A stretch of 64,000 nucleotides of DNA from M269 sp964640795. GTDB lineage: Bacteria; Pseudomonadota; Gammaproteobacteria; Enterobacterales; Alteromonadaceae. Made by a program: the position numbers and the translations under genes. Under the pieces are notes generated by a model that saw nothing but the letters and a program-made list of their open reading frames with translations, was not told the origin of the DNA and did not search any database. The DNA is taken from positions 62,001-126,000 of the forward strand of contig CAZXIN010000005.1 in assembly GCA_964640795.1 (NCBI GenBank), in the 5' to 3' direction. Of this stretch, positions 17,864 through 25,835 are shown one piece after another (positions within the stretch are counted from its first letter, which is position 1; the number at the start of each line of letters is the position of its first letter).

Positions 17864-18784
17864 TTAATCCAACCCGCCAAAACGCATGAAAAACTTCGAG
17901 GACGCATCGCCCAGTTGCCCATGTGCATTTTGGAGACTGTCTTTTATATAGTCTAGAGAGGTAGGTGCTAGGTTTTTATACAATCTTTTCACTAAATCCT
18001 GAGCTTCATAACCAACCCAACCTGTTGGTAAAAGTTCACTTGGTAGATCCGGATCTCTTAATTGAATACGCCTGTAGTCATGAATCATAGAAAGCCTAAG
18101 TAAGAAGCTTTCATGCAACGACAGCTTGTCATAGTCAATTTTATTGTTTAAGCGGCGATAGAACGTGAGAAAGTCTCGATAGAAGTCTTCTAACTCAGTG
18201 ATGTTCCACTTTTGATTGACTAAATCTTTAATCACATTTCGAGAATGCAAGTCATCCATCGAGGCTGAAAAAACAGCGACATCTTTACTGAGTTTCTGTT
18301 CAATCAATATTTCATCAAGTGATTTCCTATCAGATGAAGGGTGGGCATATATCCCATTGGTCAGCATATTAAAGCCTTGCCATAGCAAGCTTTTCTTAAA
18401 CTCTTCGCGTTTCTCTTCAGGTACATTGACTGGCATAACCAGCAACCACTGGCCGTCCCACATAGGCGGCTCTTGCACATAAATACGTCTGGCCACACGT
18501 TCATAATGAGACTTAGCAGAATCGGTAAAACAGTAGTAACTCTTTCTACCGATCTTATTGACCTCTAACCAATCACTTTGCGTCAATCGATAAACAGATG
18601 TTCTCACTGAACGCTCATTAAAACCCAAACTTTCTAACGCTTGTATTAAGCTCCCGAGCCAAACCCATTCGCCGTGCTGAGAAACGACATCACCAAACAA
18701 CGTGACCGTCATCGATGTACAACTCACATTGTTATTTTTTACTCGTTCTTTCAAAGAAACTATGACGTTATTGTCTTTACCCAA
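17864..18784 (-). CDS. paaX: Phenylacetyl-CoA-responsive repressor
   Basis: A PaaX-family repressor. The N-terminal winged helix reads FGDVVSQHGEWVWLGSLIQALESLGFNERSVRTSVYRL, with a recognition helix in its last third; this is shown as motif EWVWLGSL then ERSVRTSVYRL. The middle segment PPMWDGQWLLV and the end FFMRFGGLD are typical of PaaX. In E. coli it binds paa promoters and is released by phenylacetyl-CoA. The start is uncertain. The frame is open to an ATG at 18889 that would overlap paaE by 32 bases. Alignment of the helix with E. coli PaaX favours a TTG near 18784, or one at 18754. It sits downstream of paaE in the paa operon, so it probably represses itself. Confidence 0.85.
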   Translation of the reverse strand: MGKDNNVIVSLKERVKNNNVSCTSMTVTLFGDVVSQHGEWVWLGSLIQALESLGFNERSVRTSVYRLTQSDWLEVNKIGRKSYYCFTDSAKSHYERVARRIYVQEPPMWDGQWLLVMPVNVPEEKREEFKKSLLWQGFNMLTNGIYAHPSSDRKSLDEILIEQKLSKDVAVFSASMDDLHSRNVIKDLVNQKWNITELEDFYRDFLTFYRRLNNKIDYDKLSLHESFLLRLSMIHDYRRIQLRDPDLPSELLPTGWVGYEAQDLVKRLYKNLAPTSLDYIKDSLQNAHGQLGDASSKFFMRFGGLD

Positions 18785-18857
18785 AATGACACCACTGCAA
18801 TTAATCGAATTGGCACGAATAGTACCAAAGTCAGTTAATTTAGGTAGGCTAGATGTC

Positions 18858-19955
18858 TTATCGTTGATCAAAATCAACTTCCACTTCATCCGAAAGCGGG
18901 TGAGCTTGGCAACTCAAGATATAACCGGCATCAATTTCGTGCTGTTCTAGGCCATGTGTAATATCCATATCAACTTTTCCTTTGACCAGTTTCGCTTTAC
19001 AAGTAGAGCAGACACCGGCTTTACAGGAATATGGCAGTTCCATTCCGTTTGTTCGTCCTGCGTCCAATATGTTTTCACCGACTGTCGACAACTTGAATTG
19101 AATAGCACGACCATCTGCCCGAACAACAACCTGACTGACCTTAGACTCTCCATATTGCTTTATACGCTCTTGCGCTTTAGCGAGTACTTTCTGAGAATCT
19201 TCTGAAGAACTGGTAAACAACTCATAGTGAATCTGTGTTTCCTCCAACCCTTCAGCTCTAAGGCCAATAGAAACCTCAGACATCAACGACTCTGGACCAC
19301 AAATAAAGACATCATCCGTATTTTTAATATCGATCAACTTATGCTTTTGTAACAAGTACCCTTTCTCATTGTTAATTCTCCCTGAAAGCAAGTCTGAGCC
19401 TTGATCTTCTTGGCTCATGATGTTGATCCACTTAAACCTGGATAAGTAGCGATTTTTTAGAAAGCTCAACTCCTCTTTGAACATCATTGAGCTACTCTGG
19501 CGATTACCATAAATCAAGGTGACATGACTCAGTGGTTCGAGTGCCAGAATAGATTTTAGGATGGACAAAATAGGGGTGATTCCGCTACCTACAGCGATAC
19601 ACAGATAGCTTTTCTTATTGTCTGAAGATAGCTCTGTAAAAAAAGCGCCCTGAGGTGGCATGACCTCAACTGTATCACCTACGTTAAGATTATCATTGGC
19701 ATAATTAGACATTAAGCCGCCATCAACCCGCTTTATCCCTACACGAATCTGAGCCTCTGTGACACCAGAGCATATCGAATAAGCACGCCTAATCTCTTCG
19801 CCATCAATCGTCATTTTCAAGGTAACGAATTGCCCTTGAGTAAATTGAAATTGCCCTTTTAATTCTTCAGGGACGTCGAATGTGACACATACTGCCGAAT
19901 CCGTTTCATCGGCTATATTGGCAATGGTAAGAGGATAAAATTTTGTGTCTGTCAT
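18858..19955 (-). CDS. paaE: Phenylacetyl-CoA 1,2-epoxidase reductase subunit
   Basis: A 365-residue flavin/iron-sulphur reductase that passes electrons from NADPH to the diiron oxygenase PaaA. The domains run in order FAD-binding (RRAYSICSG), NAD(P)-binding (AVGSGITPILS, then FICGPESLM) and C-terminal plant-type 2Fe-2S ferredoxin. The cluster cysteines are visible as CKAGVCSTC and a later LSCQAHP. The gene is the fifth of the paaABCDE operon, 37 bases after paaD. A GGGAG site precedes the ATG. Length and domain order are normal. Confidence 0.95.
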   Translation of the reverse strand: MTDTKFYPLTIANIADETDSAVCVTFDVPEELKGQFQFTQGQFVTLKMTIDGEEIRRAYSICSGVTEAQIRVGIKRVDGGLMSNYANDNLNVGDTVEVMPPQGAFFTELSSDNKKSYLCIAVGSGITPILSILKSILALEPLSHVTLIYGNRQSSSMMFKEELSFLKNRYLSRFKWINIMSQEDQGSDLLSGRINNEKGYLLQKHKLIDIKNTDDVFICGPESLMSEVSIGLRAEGLEETQIHYELFTSSSEDSQKVLAKAQERIKQYGESKVSQVVVRADGRAIQFKLSTVGENILDAGRTNGMELPYSCKAGVCSTCKAKLVKGKVDMDITHGLEQHEIDAGYILSCQAHPLSDEVEVDFDQR

Positions 19956-19992
19956 GCGTTAACTCCCAATCACTCTTTTCTATTTATTCACG

Positions 19993-20541
19993 CTAAATAC
20001 ATTTGAAAAAATCAAAAGGCTCCAAGCAGTCGTCGCACTTAAATAATGCTTTGCACGCTGTTGATCCGAATTCACTAATCAATTGTGTTTTGTCTGAGCT
20101 ACAAAGAGGACATCTAACACCCGCTGAAGGAGTTAGGTGCTTTGCACACCCAAGAGGGCTATCGTTTGGTGGCGCAATACCGTATTCACGCATTTTGGCA
20201 TGCCCTTGACTGGTTATGTCGTCGGTACTCCATGCTGGAGAAAGCACGACATTAACATGCACGTTACTAAATCCGTTTTTATTCAACTGAATAACAATAT
20301 CATCCTTCATCGTATCAACTGCGGGGCAGCCGGAATAAGTCGGCGTAATATCAACGAAAACCGTATCATCCTTAAGATCAACATCGCGTAAAATACCGAG
20401 CTCCCATATAGACACTACGGGGATTTCAGGATCAGTGACTTGGTCCAGTATATCCCACAGTTCGGGGTAACAAGACTTGAGCCGTAAAACGGTCCGTTCG
20501 TAACGTGCCGATGGAATACTGTCAATCAGTTGAGCGACCAT
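19993..20541 (-). CDS. paaD: Phenylacetate degradation protein D, Fe-S maturation factor
   Basis: About 182 residues, with start at the ATG at 20541, which overlaps the paaC stop as TAATG. The longer open frame reaching 20646 is not needed. The N-terminal DUF59/MIP18 domain shows LDQVTDPEIPVVSIWELG and TPTYSGCPA with its conserved cysteine. The C-terminus is a zinc-ribbon-like CPLC...CDDC motif. PaaD is thought to help assemble the iron centre of the epoxidase and is needed for its activity in vivo. It lies between paaC and paaE as in other paa operons. Confidence 0.93.
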   Translation of the reverse strand: MVAQLIDSIPSARYERTVLRLKSCYPELWDILDQVTDPEIPVVSIWELGILRDVDLKDDTVFVDITPTYSGCPAVDTMKDDIVIQLNKNGFSNVHVNVVLSPAWSTDDITSQGHAKMREYGIAPPNDSPLGCAKHLTPSAGVRCPLCSSDKTQLISEFGSTACKALFKCDDCLEPFDFFKCI

Positions 20542-21305
20542 TACCACTGACAACCAGGGTAAGACCGATGAACACTTTGCATGACGCAAAGCATATGTCC
20601 CAAATGCTCTGTATGATACCCAGAACGTCCACCACGAACGGCCCACTGACTCTGAGGGGTTTCTAAAGTCGCTTCATCTAATACATTAGACACTAAAAGA
20701 AGCCATTCATCTTTTAGTGTACTGATATCAGCGGCGATACTTTGTTCAATCAAGCTAGACTCAGCAGGGCAAGGTTCAAATAGCTCCAAGTGATATCCCC
20801 ACAAATCATTCAACGCACTCTGTATACGCTCATGGCTTTCTTGCGTGCCATCACCGAGCTTTATCACCCAGTCTCGACTTCTTCTCAGATGGTATCTGGT
20901 TTCCTTTTCTGCCTTTGTCGCAATAGCTGCTAACGTGTCGTCTTTAGAATTCATCAGCAATGGCAAAAACAAAGAATTAAAGGCATCAACCATAAACTGC
21001 CTAGCCATTGTGTAAGCAAAATCACCATTAGGTAATTCACTCAGCAAGTAGTTTTTAAACTCACGGACTCCACGTAAGTAGGCAAAATCATCTTCTGTTT
21101 TACCATCTCCAGCTAATTCAGCGGCATAGGTATAAAACATTCTTGCGCGACCAATATAATCAAGTGCCACATTGCTAAGAGCGATATCCTCTTCTAAAAA
21201 AGGCCCTTTACTCGTCCACTCAGATAAACGATGCCCCAACACCAGAGAATCATCACCCAGCTGAACGACATAGTCGATCAACGTATTTTTATGTTCATCG
21301 TTCAT
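20541..21305 (-). CDS. paaC: Phenylacetyl-CoA 1,2-epoxidase structural subunit
   Basis: A 254-residue helical ferritin-like protein of the PaaC family, with typical segments LGHRLSEWTSKGPFLEEDIALSN and LGHMLC (motifs HRLSEW and EEDIALSN). PaaC forms the core with PaaA but lacks a functional diiron site. The gene follows paaB by 17 bases and overlaps paaD by one. Length matches the family. Confidence 0.95.
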   Translation of the reverse strand: MNDEHKNTLIDYVVQLGDDSLVLGHRLSEWTSKGPFLEEDIALSNVALDYIGRARMFYTYAAELAGDGKTEDDFAYLRGVREFKNYLLSELPNGDFAYTMARQFMVDAFNSLFLPLLMNSKDDTLAAIATKAEKETRYHLRRSRDWVIKLGDGTQESHERIQSALNDLWGYHLELFEPCPAESSLIEQSIAADISTLKDEWLLLVSNVLDEATLETPQSQWAVRGGRSGYHTEHLGHMLCVMQSVHRSYPGCQW

Positions 21306-21322
21306 AATATAGGCCTGTGTTA

Positions 21323-21610
21323 TTACATATTGCCGACTTCTTTAGGAAGCGCGTAGTAGGTTGCATGACGATATGGCTTATCATCTGAAGGATCGAAAAA
21401 CATATCGCTATCGTCTTCCTGAGAAGCGCGAATGTCATCCGATTTGACGACCCAGATACTGACGCCTTCATTACGCCTTGTGTAACAGTCGCGAGCATAG
21501 TCAACTGCATGCTCAGCACTTTCTGCATGCAAGCTGCCGACATGTTTATGATCAAGACCTCTTTTAGAACGAATAAATACTTCGTACAGTTTAAGATTTT
21601 CAAGCGTCAT
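21323..21610 (-). CDS. paaB: Phenylacetyl-CoA 1,2-epoxidase subunit B
   Basis: A 95-residue protein of the PaaB family. The conserved motifs VFIRSKRGLDHKHVGSLHA (first half) and SIWVVKSDDI are easy to see. PaaB bridges PaaAC heterotetramers into the larger active complex. It begins 10 bases after paaA and has a good AGGAGC site before its ATG. A longer overlapping open frame on the same strand (21295-21603) is out of frame and not real. Confidence 0.95.
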   Translation of the reverse strand: MTLENLKLYEVFIRSKRGLDHKHVGSLHAESAEHAVDYARDCYTRRNEGVSIWVVKSDDIRASQEDDSDMFFDPSDDKPYRHATYYALPKEVGNM

Positions 21611-21620
21611 TATATTGCTC

Positions 21621-22568
21621 CTATACTGCTGACTTGATTAGGCGCTGCTTTAATTTTTCGTGATATGCATTTTGTGCATCACGAACCCAACACCCTTCTT
21701 CATGCGCCTGTACATGATGTTGTATACGTTGCCTATTGCAGTAACCATTGCCATTGATAACGTTGTAAAACTCTTCCCAATCGATCTCACCACTATCGTA
21801 ATGACCTCGCTCTTCATTCCATTTAATGTCTTTATCTGGATGTTCTAAGCCTAAGAACTCAATTTGAGGCACGGTTTGATCAATAAATTTCTGACGCAAA
21901 TCATCATTAGTTTCGCGTTTAATTTTCCATTTCATGGATTTTGCAGAGTGTGCGGATTCCGAATCATGAGGACCGAACATCATCAATGCAGGCCAGTAAA
22001 AGCGATTCAGTGAGTCTTGAGCCATCTCTCGTTGCTCTTTAGAACCCTTGGCCAACGTCAACATAATTTCGTACCCTTGACGTTGATGGAAACTTTCTTC
22101 TTTGCATATACGAATCATGCTCCTAGCGTAAGGTCCGTAAGATGTTCTTTGAAGCGATACCTGATTACAGATAGCGGCACCATCCACTAGCCATCCAATT
22201 GCACCAATATCCCCCCAAGTTTGTGAAGGATAATTAAAGATAGAAGCATATTTAGCTTTGCCTGTTTGCAAAGCTTCGATCATTTCAGCTCGGCTAGCTC
22301 CTAGCGTTTCGGCGGCACTATAAAGATAAAGGCCATGCCCAGCTTCATCTTGAACTTTTGCCAACAACACAGCTTTTCGTCTCAAAGATGGCGCACGTGT
22401 TATCCAATTCCCCTCAGGTTGCTCACCTATCACTTCAGAATGTGCATGCTGAGAAATCTGTCGAATGAGATTCTTGCGATAGTCTGCTGGCATCCAATCT
22501 TTCGGTTCAATTTTATATTCCGAATCAATTTTTTTCTGAAATGCATCTTCTAATGCTTGTTCATTCAT
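21621..22568 (-). CDS. paaA: Phenylacetyl-CoA 1,2-epoxidase catalytic subunit
   Basis: A 315-residue diiron oxygenase subunit that epoxidises the aromatic ring of phenylacetyl-CoA. Carboxylate/His ligands are visible in KVQDEAGHGLYLYSA and CKEESFHQRQGYEI, both EXXH-type motifs on the four-helix bundle. It is the first gene of the paaABCDE operon. The 127-base gap upstream of it contains a PaaX-type operator at 22618-22656. Length and motifs are normal. Confidence 0.96.
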   Translation of the reverse strand: MNEQALEDAFQKKIDSEYKIEPKDWMPADYRKNLIRQISQHAHSEVIGEQPEGNWITRAPSLRRKAVLLAKVQDEAGHGLYLYSAAETLGASRAEMIEALQTGKAKYASIFNYPSQTWGDIGAIGWLVDGAAICNQVSLQRTSYGPYARSMIRICKEESFHQRQGYEIMLTLAKGSKEQREMAQDSLNRFYWPALMMFGPHDSESAHSAKSMKWKIKRETNDDLRQKFIDQTVPQIEFLGLEHPDKDIKWNEERGHYDSGEIDWEEFYNVINGNGYCNRQRIQHHVQAHEEGCWVRDAQNAYHEKLKQRLIKSAV

Positions 22569-22617
22569 CTTGATACAGCCTTCATTCTAATATGCTAACT
22601 AAAGCGACATAAAAACA

Positions 22618-22656
22618 TGATACACAATAAATAATTTTAATCAACATAATGTATCA
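22618..22656. promoter_or_regulatory. PaaX-type operator upstream of paaA
   Basis: TGATAC (22618-22623) and GTATCA (22651-22656) are exact inverted halves separated by 27 bases. E. coli PaaX sites are known as TGATTC-N27-GAATCA, so the architecture is the same with one changed base per half. It lies 50-88 bases upstream of the paaA start codon, where it would cover the promoter. Confidence 0.75.
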
Positions 22657-22695
22657 TTTTATTTGCGTATTTATATTCTCTTTTTTCGTATCGAT

Positions 22696-23898
22696 TTAAA
22701 CACGCTCAATAATGAGAGCAATTCCTTGGCCGACACCAATACACATCGTGCATAATGCATATTGACCTTTCACTCTGTGTAACTGATGCATAGCTGTCAT
22801 TATCAATCGAGCACCGCTTGCACCTAAGGGGTGACCTAAAGCGATTGCACCTCCATTAGGGTTCACATGTGCTGCATCATCGGGTAACCCAAGATCACGC
22901 AAAACCGCAAGCCCTTGAGAAGCAAAGGCTTCATTTAATTCGATGACATCCATTTGCGCCAACGTTAACCCTGTTTGAGCTAATACTTTGCGGGTAGCCG
23001 GTGCTGGTCCAAACCCCATAATACGAGGCTCAAGTCCAACAGTAGCCATACCAACAACTCGCGCTTTTGGTGCTAATGAATGCTCAGTAACAGCCTGCTC
23101 CGATGCCACAATAAGGGCCGCCGCGCCATCATTAATACCAGAAGCATTACCTGCAGTTACTGAGCCGTTTTGTCTAAAAAGGGTAGGTAGTTTAGCCAAG
23201 GCCTCCATTGACGTTTGGCGTAAATGTTCATCACGTAAAAACTCTATCGGTGGCATCTTTCTTCGGGGGATCTGCACAGGAACGATTTCCGCGTCAAACC
23301 ACCCCAACTCTTGCGCTCTTGCTGCACGTTGCTGGCTTCTTAACGCAAAAGCGTCTTGATCTTCTCGACTGACAGCAAACTGCTCGGCAACGTTTTCTGC
23401 TGTTTCTGGCATTGAATCAACACCATATTGCTCACGCATCAGCTTATTGACAAAGCGCCACCCCATAGTTGTATCAAAAATTTCAGCTTTACGACTGAAC
23501 GCACTTTCTGCTTTACCCATAACAAATGGAGAACGAGACATCGCTTCAACACCACCAGCAATCGCCAAATCAATTTGGCCACTCAATATGCCTCTAGCAG
23601 CAGTCCCCACGGCATCGATACCAGATCCACATAAGCGATTAATAGTCATTGCAGACAGCGACATAGGCAACCCTGCTAAAAGCGAACTCATACGAGCAAT
23701 ATTACGATTGTCTTCACCTGCTTGATTGGCACAGCCGTAGTAAATGTCATCTACTTTTTCCCAATCAACGTCTGGATTACGTTCCTTCAGAGCTCTTAGT
23801 GGAATGGCCCCTAAATCATCAGCTCTAACACTAGATAGAGTGCCGCCGTAACGGCCAAATGGTGTTCTGATTGCATCGCATATATAAGCATTTTTCAT
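22696..23898 (-). CDS. paaJ: 3-oxoadipyl-CoA thiolase
   Basis: A 400-residue thiolase that cleaves 3-oxoadipyl-CoA to succinyl-CoA and acetyl-CoA, the last step of the paa pathway. The acylated cysteine is Cys90 in NRLCGSGIDAV. The C-terminal GHPLGASGAR and CTMCIGVGQG provide the His and the second Cys. It is close to PcaF/PaaJ proteins, including the MGWRFVNK insert. Its ATG overlaps the paaI stop by four bases, implying coupling. A promoter and operator for paaA lie downstream of its stop. Confidence 0.94.
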   Translation of the reverse strand: MKNAYICDAIRTPFGRYGGTLSSVRADDLGAIPLRALKERNPDVDWEKVDDIYYGCANQAGEDNRNIARMSSLLAGLPMSLSAMTINRLCGSGIDAVGTAARGILSGQIDLAIAGGVEAMSRSPFVMGKAESAFSRKAEIFDTTMGWRFVNKLMREQYGVDSMPETAENVAEQFAVSREDQDAFALRSQQRAARAQELGWFDAEIVPVQIPRRKMPPIEFLRDEHLRQTSMEALAKLPTLFRQNGSVTAGNASGINDGAAALIVASEQAVTEHSLAPKARVVGMATVGLEPRIMGFGPAPATRKVLAQTGLTLAQMDVIELNEAFASQGLAVLRDLGLPDDAAHVNPNGGAIALGHPLGASGARLIMTAMHQLHRVKGQYALCTMCIGVGQGIALIIERV

Positions 23899-24350
23899 GA
23901 AGAGGTTTCCCGTTTATTCGAAGGTAAAACAAATTGATTAATACGTGCTGAGCTTCCCATAAAAAAAGCAATAAGCTGGTCATCCTGATTGACAATTTCG
24001 ACTTGATATACACCACTGCGACTCCCTTGATGTACCGCTGTAGCAGAAGCTGTCAGCAGATCGTTAAGATAAGCAGGACGTATAAAATCAATCGTGCAGT
24101 GCGCTGCAACAGCGGCTTGGTTTTCTGAATTACAAGCAAAAGCAAAGGCTGAATCTGCTAACGAAAAGAGCTTTCCTCCATGACAGGTTTGATGCCCATT
24201 GAGCATCTCTTTCGTTACCCGCATAGATACTGTAGATTGCCGATGCATCGCTTTTTCAATTTTCATGCCCATGCTTTGAGATGTATTGTCATTGGCATAC
24301 ATCAACTGAGCACAGACTTGCGCAAGTGAGTCAGCTTGATTCAACGACAT
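23895..24350 (-). CDS. paaI: Hydroxyphenylacetyl-CoA thioesterase
   Basis: A 151-residue hot-dog fold thioesterase with the PaaI motif HGGKLFSLADSAFAFA and preceding MLNGHQTCHGG. It hydrolyses ring-hydroxylated or dead-end phenylacetyl-CoA esters and so frees trapped CoA. It lies two bases after paaG and overlaps paaJ by four bases in a paaG-paaI-paaJ unit. The length is usual for the family. Confidence 0.92.
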   Translation of the reverse strand: MSLNQADSLAQVCAQLMYANDNTSQSMGMKIEKAMHRQSTVSMRVTKEMLNGHQTCHGGKLFSLADSAFAFACNSENQAAVAAHCTIDFIRPAYLNDLLTASATAVHQGSRSGVYQVEIVNQDDQLIAFFMGSSARINQFVLPSNKRETSS

Positions 24351-24352
24351 TT

Positions 24353-25144
24353 TTACACCCCTTTAAAGTTTGGTGAGCGCTTTTCAAGAAATGCATTCAC
24401 ACCTTCTTGGTAATCTTGAGAACGACCTAACTCACGCATAGCTGACTTTTCTAGTTCCAGTTGCTCAGACAACGGATTGACAAAGCTTTGATTCATGAGT
24501 TTTTTGATACGCGCCAGCGCTCTGGTGGGTTGAGAAGCCAGATGTGTTGCAAGATCATTGGCTTCCTGCATGAGCAACGCATCGTCACAGCACTGCCAAA
24601 TCATGCCCCACTGCTCAGCCTTTTCGGCCGGCAATTTACCCCCTAACATCGCTAAAGCTTTCGCTCTTGCCAAACCAACCATACGTGGTAAATGCCAAGT
24701 CCCTCCTGAGTCAGGTACTAATCCGATCTTGCTAAAGGCTTGGACAAAACTGGCCGAGCGTGCAGCTAAAACAATGTCACATGCCAATGCAATACTTGCC
24801 CCAGCACCCGCAGCGACCCCGTTAACAGCACATACAACTGGCTTATCTAATGAGGTTATCGCCTTAATCAGCGGGTTATAATTCTTCTCTACCGACTCAC
24901 CAAGATCTGGAGGTGAATTATCGGCACTCACAGCTCTATCATTTAAGTCTTGGCCTGCACAAAACCCTCTACCAGCTCCGGTTAAGAGAAGGCATCGAAC
25001 ATCACTATTTTCCCTAGCATGTTTGAGCGCCTGCTTTACTTCGTCATGCATCACTGCATTGAAACTATTCAAAGAATCAGGTCGATTAAGGATTAAGGTC
25101 GCTACACCTTGATTGGTATAATATTCAATAGTTTTAAACGTCAT
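24353..25144 (-). CDS. paaG: 1,2-epoxyphenylacetyl-CoA isomerase
   Basis: A 263-residue crotonase-fold enzyme that turns the ring epoxide into the oxepin form, the substrate of PaaZ. Family features are FCAGQDLNDRAV (oxyanion hole) and VCAVNGVAAGAGASIALACD, and the active-site aspartate is likely in GLVPDSGGTW. It is the first gene of a paaGIJ unit divergent from paaY with a 91-base gap. That gap shows a GTTGCGT / ACGCAGC repeat but no TGATAC-type operator. Confidence 0.93.
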   Translation of the reverse strand: MTFKTIEYYTNQGVATLILNRPDSLNSFNAVMHDEVKQALKHARENSDVRCLLLTGAGRGFCAGQDLNDRAVSADNSPPDLGESVEKNYNPLIKAITSLDKPVVCAVNGVAAGAGASIALACDIVLAARSASFVQAFSKIGLVPDSGGTWHLPRMVGLARAKALAMLGGKLPAEKAEQWGMIWQCCDDALLMQEANDLATHLASQPTRALARIKKLMNQSFVNPLSEQLELEKSAMRELGRSQDYQEGVNAFLEKRSPNFKGV

Positions 25145-25235
25145 TTTTCGGTACTCTTTTCATAAATGTTGCGTGAAGAAATACGCAGCCAAAGATGTCA
25201 TCAATAGCCTTAATTAATAGGCAATAAGGAAACCA

Positions 25236-25829
25236 ATGCCCTTTTATGCACTTGAAAACCTAGTCCCTGCCGTTGACAAAACTGCATTCATTCACCCCAC
25301 TGCCGTATTGATTGGCGACGTCATTATTGGGCCACACTGCTACGTTGGGCCTAACGCTTCTCTTAGGGGCGATTTCGGTCGTATTACCATGCTTGAAGGG
25401 AGCAATGTTCAAGACAATTGTGTGTTGCATAGCTTTCCAGAAAAAGATTGCCTTGTTGAAGAAAATGGGCACATAGGACACGGCGCCATCCTGCATGGCT
25501 GTCTTGTTCAACGTAATGCACTGATTGGTATGAATGCTGTTGTCATGGACGGTGCAATCATTGCGACTGAATCTTTTGTTGCGGCTTCTGCATTTGTCAA
25601 AAGCGGGTTTGAATGCGAACCGAGAAGCCTTATTGTCGGCAGCCCTGCTAGTGTAAAACGCAGCTTGTCTGAACAAGAAGTAGCATGGAAAACAAAGGGC
25701 ACTCAGGAATATAAAGTCTTGAGTCAACGTTGTTTGAAAAGTTTGAGAGAAGTTCAGCCTTTGACCGAACCTCAACCTCAACGCCCTCGCTTCAACAGCA
25801 GTGAACATAAGCCTAAATCATCAACTTGA
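25236..25829 (+). CDS. paaY: PaaY-type gamma-carbonic anhydrase-fold thioesterase
   Basis: A 197-residue left-handed beta-helix hexapeptide-repeat protein. Zinc-binding histidines are expected at VLHSFPEKD, GHIGHGAILHGC. In E. coli PaaY hydrolyses toxic CoA intermediates formed when the epoxidised ring is not processed. The gene lies alone on the plus strand between paaG and the 3' end of paaZ, ending six bases before it. An opposite-strand open frame covers most of it but has no family resemblance. Confidence 0.9.
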   Translation: MPFYALENLVPAVDKTAFIHPTAVLIGDVIIGPHCYVGPNASLRGDFGRITMLEGSNVQDNCVLHSFPEKDCLVEENGHIGHGAILHGCLVQRNALIGMNAVVMDGAIIATESFVAASAFVKSGFECEPRSLIVGSPASVKRSLSEQEVAWKTKGTQEYKVLSQRCLKSLREVQPLTEPQPQRPRFNSSEHKPKSST

Positions 25830-25835
25830 TTGGCT

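Noticed and set aside
20542..20646. Longer start for paaD
   Set aside because: It would overlap paaC by over 100 bases; the TAATG overlap at 20541 gives the normal family length.
25260..25808. A 182-codon open frame antisense to paaY
   Set aside because: paaY has a clear hexapeptide-repeat family match, whereas the antisense product has none and no ribosome-binding site.
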